Of a stretch of 30,173 nucleotides of DNA, positions 16,216 through 22,169 are shown one piece after another. The stretch is from Bryobacterales bacterium. Its GTDB lineage: Bacteria; Acidobacteriota; Terriglobia; Bryobacterales; Bryobacteraceae. Position 1 is the first letter of the stretch. Each line of letters opens with the position of its first letter. Location: contig DNFG01000451.1 of the NCBI GenBank assembly GCA_003487005.1, forward strand, positions 1 through 30,173, given 5' to 3'. Made by a program: the position numbers and the translations under genes. The notes under the pieces are model-generated. The model was not told the origin of the DNA, searched no databases, and was given only the letters and a program-made list of their open reading frames with translations.

Positions 16216-17496
16216 ATGTCCAAGCGATCCACCATCGTCACCGCAGCATCCGTCGTTGTCCTGCTCGCCGCCGGTCTCGGCTACCGAGCACTTCAGCGCA
16301 CGGCGCCCCCCAACCCTGCCCCTACGGCGCAATCCGAACCCGCACCCCACGCCAGCCTTCTTTATGGCCGCATCACCACGCGCGACGGCGTCACCTTGGA
16401 AGGCCGCCTTCGCTTTGGCGGCAATCAGGAAGCGTTCTGGGGCGACTACTTCAACGGCGTCAAGAAGGCCAATCCCTGGGCCGCCCTCGTGCCCCCAGAC
16501 CGCCTCCCCGGCGCCCGCCGCCCTTTCGAGATCTTCGGCTTCGAGCTCTTCTCTCTCAGCGACCCCGTCGACATGAAACGCCCCTTCATGGCGCGCTTCG
16601 GCGACCTCGCCCGCATTGAAGCCCGTGGCCGCGATGTCCGCGTCACCCTGAAGAGCAGAACCGTCTTCGATCTCGACCGCTTCTCCGCCAGCGACTTCGA
16701 CGACGGCGTCCGCATCTGGGACACGCTCCTCGGCGTCAAGTCTCTCGACAGCCTCCGTATCAGTTCGATCGACTTCGTCCCTGCTTCCGAAGCCGGCCCC
16801 GCTCCCGCCCGCCTCCACGGCGCCGTCCAGACCGCCCACGGCGTGTTCACTGGATTCATCCAGTGGGATCGCCAGGAATCCTTCGAGGCCGGCGAACTCA
16901 CCGGCCAATCCGGCGAAGGCTCAGTCCGCCTCCGCTTCGGCGACGTCAACTCCATTGCTCCTGAGTCCCCCGAAACTTCGCTCGTCACACTGCGCGACGG
17001 CCGTCAACTCCGCCTCAACAACCCGCGACAACTCGGCAAAGACAACCTGGGCCTTTACGTCGACGACCCGCGCTACGGCCGGGTGCTCGTCTCCTGGCGC
17101 GCCTTCCGCCACGCCGGGTTCACCCCGGCGCCGCCCGGCCCCGCCTACGACGAATTCGCCCCCGGTCATCCTCTCACCGGCACCGTGGTCTCCCGCTCCG
17201 GTCAGCGCCTCGCCGGCCGCCTCGTCTTCGACCTGGATGAATCGGAATCCACGGAAACCCTCGACGCCCCCGCCCACGGCGTCGACTATACCCTCCCCTT
17301 CAGCCTCATCGCTTCCATCGCGCTCGACTCGCCCACTCCGCTCATCACGCTCCACTCAGGCGAACAACTCCATCTCGAGCCCGAAGGCGACCTGAGCCCC
17401 AACAACGCTGGTCTGCTCATCTTCGTGGACGCCCGTACGACTCCCGAGTACTTCCCCTGGTCCGAGATCCGGCGGATCGACTTCAACCGGAATTAA
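16216..17496 (+). CDS. Membrane-anchored protein of three tandem repeats, unknown function
   Basis: I do not recognise the family. This is 426 residues with one N-terminal membrane anchor or signal (about 7-24, IVTAASVVVLLAAGLGYRAL), then a Pro-rich linker. The rest appears to be one domain repeated three times. Copy 1 is about 49-187 (YGRITTRDGVTLEGRLRF ... SLRISSIDF). Copy 2 is about 199-302 (LHGAVQTAHGVFTGFIQW ... LVTLRDGRQLRL ... WRAFRHAGF). Copy 3 is about 319-423 (LTGTVVSRSGQRLAGRLVFD ... LITLHSGEQLHL ... PWSEIRRIDF). Each opens with a G-x-V/I strand and a short turn, and ends with a W/L-x5-F strand. It follows hemB by 71 bp and shares a 4-bp overlap at TTAA with the convergent isomerase gene. 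Located outside the cytoplasmic membrane by inference. Confidence 0.8.
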   Translation: MSKRSTIVTAASVVVLLAAGLGYRALQRTAPPNPAPTAQSEPAPHASLLYGRITTRDGVTLEGRLRFGGNQEAFWGDYFNGVKKANPWAALVPPDRLPGARRPFEIFGFELFSLSDPVDMKRPFMARFGDLARIEARGRDVRVTLKSRTVFDLDRFSASDFDDGVRIWDTLLGVKSLDSLRISSIDFVPASEAGPAPARLHGAVQTAHGVFTGFIQWDRQESFEAGELTGQSGEGSVRLRFGDVNSIAPESPETSLVTLRDGRQLRLNNPRQLGKDNLGLYVDDPRYGRVLVSWRAFRHAGFTPAPPGPAYDEFAPGHPLTGTVVSRSGQRLAGRLVFDLDESESTETLDAPAHGVDYTLPFSLIASIALDSPTPLITLHSGEQLHLEPEGDLSPNNAGLLIFVDARTTPEYFPWSEIRRIDFNRN

Positions 17497-18434
17497 TCGC
17501 GTCCTCCCGCTACCCCCGCCATCTTCCGACGCAAGAACCCCACACACCCCGCCACCTGTGCCCGGCTCAACCCGTGCAGCAACAGCGGCCCTTTGAACTC
17601 ATACTTCCGCAACAGCCGCAAATATAGGTCATAGTCCAGCAGACCTTCGCCCGCCGCTTTGTGCCCGGCATCGCCGTCCCGGTCCAGGTCCTTCGCATGC
17701 GCCTGTGCCAGATCCCGACCCACCAGCGCGAACGCCTCCTCCAGCACCTCCTTCATCCGCGGCAACTGCCCCGCGTGAAAGAGATTCGCCGGGTCCATGG
17801 TGACCTTCAGATGCGATGACCCGGTCTCATCCAACAACCGCCGCGCTTTCCGCGCTGAATCCACGATGTTGTTCACCTCGGGCTCGAACGACAACACCAC
17901 GCGCGCATCCCGGGCAATCGCGGCCGCCTCGCGGACGCAAACCGCCATATCCCGCCATGCTTCCGGTGTCCCGTTTTCCGGATGCCGCCGCCACATGCTC
18001 TCCGTGTTCCGCGTTCCCGTACAGATGTGAATGACGGACGTCCCCATCGCCGCGCACGATTCCGCCAGCAGGCGCAAGCCCCGCAAGCCCGCCCGACGGT
18101 GCTCCGCATCCGGATGGGCCATGTTGAACGTCCCCTGCACACTCACGACCGTCAACCCCCGCTCCGCCGCCGCCCGCCCGAACCGCTCCGGCAATCCCGC
18201 CGGCAGCGCCTCCACGACATCAGGCAGCCCCACGCACGCCAGCCCCAACTGCACATGCGCCAGCCCATCCGCCTTCACGGCATCCAACCGTTCTTCGAGC
18301 GACCCCGTCCGGTACGTTGTCGCCACCAGAATCCCGATGGGCCATAAATCCGCCTGTGCTCCTGCGGCCGCCGCCCCCGCCATTCCCACGAAACTCCGCC
18401 GCGTCCACCGCCCCGCTGTCCCGTCGATTTCCAT
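17493..18434 (-). CDS. Tat-exported TIM-barrel sugar phosphate isomerase/epimerase family protein
   Basis: This encodes 313 residues of the xylose-isomerase-like TIM barrel (AP endonuclease 2) family. A Tat signal is at the start (GRWTRRSFVGMAGAAAAGA). Barrel landmarks are VKADGLAHVQLGL, VVSVQGTFNMAHPD, SVIHICTGTRN, VVLSFEPEVNNIVDSARKA with the metal-binding Glu of SFEPE, LKVTMDPANLFHAG, and AQAHAKDLDRDGDAGH with a metal-binding His. These fit the metal-dependent isomerase/epimerase set used for hydroxypyruvate isomerase-like proteins. The substrate is unknown. Its stop overlaps that of the convergent repeat-protein gene at the palindrome TTAA (17493-17496). Codons end mostly in G on this strand. 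Confidence 0.87.
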   Translation of the reverse strand: MEIDGTAGRWTRRSFVGMAGAAAAGAQADLWPIGILVATTYRTGSLEERLDAVKADGLAHVQLGLACVGLPDVVEALPAGLPERFGRAAAERGLTVVSVQGTFNMAHPDAEHRRAGLRGLRLLAESCAAMGTSVIHICTGTRNTESMWRRHPENGTPEAWRDMAVCVREAAAIARDARVVLSFEPEVNNIVDSARKARRLLDETGSSHLKVTMDPANLFHAGQLPRMKEVLEEAFALVGRDLAQAHAKDLDRDGDAGHKAAGEGLLDYDLYLRLLRKYEFKGPLLLHGLSRAQVAGCVGFLRRKMAGVAGGRD

Positions 18435-18517
18435 GGAGCCTCCACACCGGACCTCGCCGGTCCCCCAATTTCATCACATTCCATGGAGCCCTTCGGACGG
18501 CCTGCCCCGCTCACTTC

Positions 18518-18988
18518 CTACCGTTCTTCGTGACAACTCCCGCACTCATTCGGAGCTTTCATCTCCGCGTGACATGCCATGCATGACTTCATGTTATGTT
18601 CCACCTCGCGCGTCAGCACGTCCCGCTCCCGAACCGCCCCATGGCACCTCTCGCACGTCACGCCCCCCTCCCCGTGGACCCGGTGGCTGAAGTAAACATA
18701 CCCAGGAAGGTGGTAGACCCGCACCCACGGCACCGGCTTCTTCTCTTTCGCCGCCGCCGCCAGTTTCTGGATCTCCGCGCTATCCGTCTTCACGGCCCGG
18801 TGACAGCCCATGCACAGGCTCTCCGCCGGAAACCCCATCAGTTCGCCCGGCTCCGGGTTCTTGTGGCACGAGCCACACTGCAACCCCTGCGCCACGTGCG
18901 TTTTGTGACTGTAGGCCACCGGTTGCTGCTGGCCGTTCACCCCCACGGCCAGCAGCAGCGCGGCAACCCCGAGAAGCCCCGTCTTCAC
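18518..18988 (-). CDS. Pentaheme c-type cytochrome
   Basis: This encodes 156 residues. The likely start is GTG 18986-18988, because the signal peptide begins there (VKTGLLGVAALLLAVGVNGQ); longer starts lie inside the dehydrogenase gene. Five CxxCH heme sites are present: CGSCH, CMGCH, CERCH, CMACH and CGSCH near the C-terminus. They are accompanied by SHKTH and SHRVH, whose histidines look like distal ligands as in cytochrome c3/c7. It should lie in the periplasm and carry electrons. The start overlaps the dehydrogenase stop by 4 bp (GTGA), so the two are translated together and the cytochrome is the probable electron acceptor. The heme count is read directly; the partner role is inference. 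Confidence 0.92.
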   Translation of the reverse strand: MKTGLLGVAALLLAVGVNGQQQPVAYSHKTHVAQGLQCGSCHKNPEPGELMGFPAESLCMGCHRAVKTDSAEIQKLAAAAKEKKPVPWVRVYHLPGYVYFSHRVHGEGGVTCERCHGAVRERDVLTREVEHNMKSCMACHAEMKAPNECGSCHEER

Positions 18989-20205
18989 TTCGGCGTCACG
19001 TGAATCAGCGCGCCTGGGTTCGCGTCTTCCAGCAGCCAGAGCGTCCCGTCCGGCGCCTGCGCCACGTCGCGGATCCGCTTGCCCAGATCCCACTTCTCCG
19101 CCGCCTTCGCTCCGCCCTTGCCGTCAAAGATGATCCGGCTCAGCGACTTGCTCCCCAGCCCGCTGATGAAACCATTGCCATCCCATTGCGGAAACGCCTT
19201 CTTTCCGCGGTAAAACATCAGATTGCCGGGCGCAATCACGGGCGTCCAGTACAACACCGGCTTCGCGAACTCAGAACGCGTCTCGTGAACCGGAATCGGC
19301 GCCTCGTTGTAGTTCACCCCGTACGACACCACCGGCCAGCCGTAGTTCTTCCCCTTCTCGATCAGGTTCAACTCGTCCCCCCCGCGCGGACCATGCTCCA
19401 CCTCCCACAACTCCCCCGTGGGCGAGAAAGCCAGCCCATAGGGCGCGCGCACGCCGCTCGCCCAGGTCTCCGCGGGCGTCAGATTCGGACCCGGGAAGGT
19501 GTACTTACTGACCACCGGCGCCGTCTTCGCCACTTCCGTGTCGCGCGGCGGATCGATCAACGAGATCGTCGACGCCCCCGTCTTGCCCTCATTCGGATTG
19601 CCCGGCGCGGGCTTGCCATCCAGCGTCAGCCGAAGGATCTTGCCCACGGGCTGATCCGGATCCTGTGCCGGAGTCATCCGCTGCCGGTCGCCCACCGACA
19701 TATACAGGTACTGTCCATCCGGAGAGAACGCGATCTGCCCGCCAGCCTGACCGCCCTTGCCGCGCGGCATCTGCCGCCACAGCACTTCGAAATTTTCGAG
19801 CCGCGGAATCCGGCCGAGGTTGAGCCGTGCCCGCGCCAGCGCCTGTCCTCCGCCGTAGTCGCCCGGCTCAATGTACGTGATGTAAACGCTCCGGTCGGTC
19901 TCGTACCGCGGCGATACAAACACGCCCAGCATCCCGTTCTGCCCCTGCCAGTAGACCGGCGGCGTCCCGCCCAGCGGTGCAATCTTCTCCCCTTCGGCCG
20001 AAACCAGCCAGATCGGGCCAATCTTCTCCGTCACCAGCATCCGCCCATCCGGAAGGAACGCAATCCGCCACGGCAGACCGAACGTCGAGACGGTCTTCAT
20101 CTCGAACGGCAGATTCGACTCCGCCTTCAGCCCTCCCACATTCTCCTGCCCCCAAATCGCGCCGCACACGAGCGACAGCAACACCAATCCTCGTCCCAGT
20201 TTCAT
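18985..20205 (-). CDS. PQQ-dependent sugar (aldose) dehydrogenase, secreted
   Basis: This 406-residue protein belongs to the soluble glucose/sorbosone dehydrogenase family (YliI/GSDH type), which oxidises aldoses to lactones with PQQ in the periplasm. A signal peptide is present (MKLGRGLVLLSLVCGAIWGQ). Beta-propeller landmarks: FGLPWRIAFLPDGRMLVTEK, GQNGMLGVFVSPRYE, GGQIAFSPDGQYLYMSVGDR, GVRAPYGLAFSPTGELWEVE followed by HGPRGGDELN, GKNYGWPVVSYG, and a closing IRDVAQAPDGTLWLLED. The ribosome site AAGGAGA lies upstream of ATG 20205. The pentaheme cytochrome follows with a 4-bp overlap. No PQQ synthesis genes are in the window, so the cofactor must be made elsewhere or taken up. Confidence 0.92.
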   Translation of the reverse strand: MKLGRGLVLLSLVCGAIWGQENVGGLKAESNLPFEMKTVSTFGLPWRIAFLPDGRMLVTEKIGPIWLVSAEGEKIAPLGGTPPVYWQGQNGMLGVFVSPRYETDRSVYITYIEPGDYGGGQALARARLNLGRIPRLENFEVLWRQMPRGKGGQAGGQIAFSPDGQYLYMSVGDRQRMTPAQDPDQPVGKILRLTLDGKPAPGNPNEGKTGASTISLIDPPRDTEVAKTAPVVSKYTFPGPNLTPAETWASGVRAPYGLAFSPTGELWEVEHGPRGGDELNLIEKGKNYGWPVVSYGVNYNEAPIPVHETRSEFAKPVLYWTPVIAPGNLMFYRGKKAFPQWDGNGFISGLGSKSLSRIIFDGKGGAKAAEKWDLGKRIRDVAQAPDGTLWLLEDANPGALIHVTPK

Positions 20206-20302
20206 CCACAGTCTCCTTGGAATTTCTCACCCAGCCGGTATAGCTTCAGGATAACCGCCCAAGCCCCATCCCGGCACCTCGCCCCCGCACCCGCCGCCCG
20301 GA

Positions 20303-20308
20303 TAAACT
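20303..20308 (+). promoter_or_regulatory. -10-like box suggesting a leaderless or very short 5' UTR
   Basis: TAAACT ends 6 bp before ATG 20315. If this is the -10, transcription would start at or next to the ATG, giving a leaderless message. There is no good ribosome site before this ATG, which fits. No clear -35 was seen. Confidence 0.3.
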
Positions 20309-20314
20309 CGGATC

Positions 20315-21667
20315 ATGCTGAATGCCCTCGTGCTGCTTCTGCTCTCGGCGCAGCTTGCGGCCGCCTGCTCGTGCATACGTTTGACCGAATGCTATCGGTC
20401 CGCTCTACCGGTCATCTTCATCGGGCGGGTTATCGCCGGCGGCGTCGACTCCCTGCGCATCAACCCCTGGTACACGCCCGCCACAACGGTCCGGTTCGAA
20501 GTCATCGAAGCCTTGCGGGGACTCGCGCCGGGTACGAGGTTTGTGGACATGGCAACGGATTCCGTCTACGGTATGTGCGGCCCAAATCCCTACTTCCCCG
20601 GCCGGACCTACCTTGTCACTCCTTACACCAAGAACGGACAACTCGCGGACGGCGGCTGCTTCTCCGGACGCGAAGTCGAGTACGAGCAAGACAACATCCC
20701 GTACCTCCGCCGCTACGTTAGAAACCCCGGCCTCTCCATCCGCGGCCTCATTGGCGCGGTCAGCCGCGACGATTCTGACCTTGTGGATTACCTTCTCAGC
20801 GAAGGTGACGGCCGGGCGCTGCAAGGCGTGACAGTCTGGACCATCGCCGGCGGCAAACGCATTTCCACCACCACCGATGCCCAGGGCAGGTATGAACTTC
20901 CCGTGCCTGAACCCGGCAACTACTCTGTCCATGCTGACCTCGCGCCCTATCGTCCCGTCCGGGCGCGTGTGGGCGTTCCTCACTCGGGAGGGTGTACTGT
21001 TCACGATTTCGGTTTGCTATCCAATAGTTCCATCTCTGGCCGCGTCAAAGATCCAGAAGGCCGCCCCTTGAAGAAGGGTCAGGTGGGCTTGATCGATCTC
21101 GATCGAGTCTCCTCTCCCCAGAGCGACAAGGACCGCTGGCGCGGTGAGGATTTTGAACCTTCCAGCGGCCAGTTTCACTTCCAGAACGTGCCCCTCGGCC
21201 GGTACCTGCTCGTCTTCAACCCGAATGGCCCGCACCAGACGCGTTTTGGCTCAGACCCTCGCGAATCCACCTACTACCCCAACGGCGCAACCCGCGCCCA
21301 GGCCCAAACCATCGAAATCAAAGCGGCCGGCATGCACGCCACCGGCATCGACCTCATCGCCGGCCCCCCGGTCGCTCTCCGCCCCGTCTCCGTCGAGGTC
21401 CGCTTCCCCGATGGCACCCCCATGACCACCGCCAGCATCCTGATCGAAGGTGAGCCCATCGAACCGGGCGGACGCCCATGGCTTGCCCGGCAATCCATCT
21501 GGGAAGAGCAAACGACCGCGCGCTTCCATGTCCCCGTCAATCGGAAATTCCGAATCTCAGTGACGGATTCTCACGGCCGCGACCTCAACAAGGTCTATCA
21601 GTCGACCCACCTCCCTGCCTCCTCCCCCATCCACCAGCGATTCACGGTCGACCCGGCGGCCAGGTAG
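20315..21667 (+). CDS. Secreted protein with TIMP-like N-terminal domain and carboxypeptidase-regulatory-like repeats
   Basis: This encodes 450 residues. A signal peptide ends at about residue 17 (MLNALVLLLLSAQLAAA), followed by CSCIRLTECYRSALPVIFIG. A mature N-terminus beginning Cys-x-Cys and followed by a strand like VIFIGRVI is typical of TIMP/netrin-like (NTR) folds; the domain covers about 18-145 with further cysteines (MCGPNPYF, GGCFSGREVEY). Two beta-sandwich repeats of the carboxypeptidase-regulatory type follow (about 147-225, GRALQGVTVWTIAGGKRIST; about 245-310, SISGRVKDPEGRPLKKGQVG), and a third-like C-terminal region. AAAC could also be read as a weak lipobox. Function is unknown; surface binding or protease inhibition are possibilities only. 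Confidence 0.75.
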   Translation: MLNALVLLLLSAQLAAACSCIRLTECYRSALPVIFIGRVIAGGVDSLRINPWYTPATTVRFEVIEALRGLAPGTRFVDMATDSVYGMCGPNPYFPGRTYLVTPYTKNGQLADGGCFSGREVEYEQDNIPYLRRYVRNPGLSIRGLIGAVSRDDSDLVDYLLSEGDGRALQGVTVWTIAGGKRISTTTDAQGRYELPVPEPGNYSVHADLAPYRPVRARVGVPHSGGCTVHDFGLLSNSSISGRVKDPEGRPLKKGQVGLIDLDRVSSPQSDKDRWRGEDFEPSSGQFHFQNVPLGRYLLVFNPNGPHQTRFGSDPRESTYYPNGATRAQAQTIEIKAAGMHATGIDLIAGPPVALRPVSVEVRFPDGTPMTTASILIEGEPIEPGGRPWLARQSIWEEQTTARFHVPVNRKFRISVTDSHGRDLNKVYQSTHLPASSPIHQRFTVDPAAR

Positions 21668-21699
21668 CCCGCGAGCCCAGACCTCTGGCGCACCGCGGG
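21668..21699 (+). terminator. Hairpin directly after the TIMP-like gene
   Basis: CCCGCG (21668-21673) pairs with CGCGGG (21694-21699), and inside it CCAG-ACCT-CTGG (21677-21688) makes a second perfect stem. It starts at the base after the stop codon. There is no T-tract, so it is not a classical intrinsic terminator, but it may mark the transcript end. Confidence 0.4.
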
Positions 21700-21782
21700 C
21701 AGGCCGGGCACGCCAGGCCCCATGGTCCGGCAGAGACAACAACACAAACCACGCCCCGGTAGGGTCACTGCACAGAAATCGT

Positions 21783-21811
21783 TTGACATGCCGCCGCTAT
21801 CGGCATACTCT
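21783..21811 (+). promoter_or_regulatory. Promoter of the PadR-permease operon
   Basis: A perfect -35 TTGACA (21783-21788) is followed after 17 bp by TACTCT (21806-21811) as a weak -10; CATACT two bases earlier is an alternative. It lies about 20 bp before the PadR start. The gap contains an inverted repeat, so the promoter is probably repressed by the PadR protein. Confidence 0.55.
21788..21806. promoter_or_regulatory. Inverted repeat inside the PadR promoter (likely operator)
   Basis: ATGCCG, 7 bp, CGGCAT is a perfect inverted repeat occupying the spacer between -35 and -10. A dimeric PadR protein bound there would block RNA polymerase. PadR regulators typically repress their own operons; that this repeat is the site is inference. 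Confidence 0.45.
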
Positions 21812-21825
21812 ATAGCTGTCTGGAG

Positions 21826-21837
21826 TCGACATGTCGA
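21826..21837. promoter_or_regulatory. 12-bp palindrome over the PadR start codon
   Basis: TCGACATGTCGA is a perfect 12-bp palindrome containing the ATG (21831-21833). It may be a second operator or may form a hairpin with GGAG (21822-21825) nearby. Chance is possible in GC-rich DNA. Confidence 0.3.
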
Positions 21838-22169
21838 AAGATAAATCGGAAATCCCCTACGGCACCCTGGACCTCCTGATTCTGAGGACCCTCGAGACCA
21901 TGGGCCGCCTGCATGGATATGCCCTCGCTCGCCGCATCGAACAGGTGTCCGGCGAATCCCTCCAACTCAGCCAGGGCTCCATCTATCCCGCGCTGATTCG
22001 CCTTCAGCAGGAGGGCTGGATCGATACGACGTGGGGTGTCTCGGAGACCAACCGGAAGGTCAAGTTCTACTCGCTCACTGAGTCTGGCCGCAAACAGGTT
22101 GCGGTGGAGATTGCCAACTGGGAGAAGACCACCGCCCTGGTTGCCCGGTTCCTCGGAGCTACGCCGTGA
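21831..22169 (+). CDS. PadR family transcriptional regulator
   Basis: This encodes 112 residues, a short PadR protein (subfamily 2 length). A winged helix-turn-helix fills the protein: YGTLDLLILRTLETMGRLHG, then SQGSIYPALIRLQQEGWIDT with the recognition helix, then the wing and VKFYSLTESGRKQ. A short C-terminal helix should dimerise it. GGAG at 21822-21825 serves as ribosome site. Its stop overlaps the GTG start of the permease by 4 bp (GTGA), and such PadR-ADOP pairs are a hallmark of Acidobacteriota. It probably represses this two-gene operon in response to an unknown compound. Confidence 0.93.
   Translation: MSKDKSEIPYGTLDLLILRTLETMGRLHGYALARRIEQVSGESLQLSQGSIYPALIRLQQEGWIDTTWGVSETNRKVKFYSLTESGRKQVAVEIANWEKTTALVARFLGATP

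Noticed and set aside
19000..20721. A 573-codon plus-strand frame opposite the sugar dehydrogenase
   Set aside because: It is rich in Arg, Pro, His and Leu, has no domain, and overlaps two well-supported genes.
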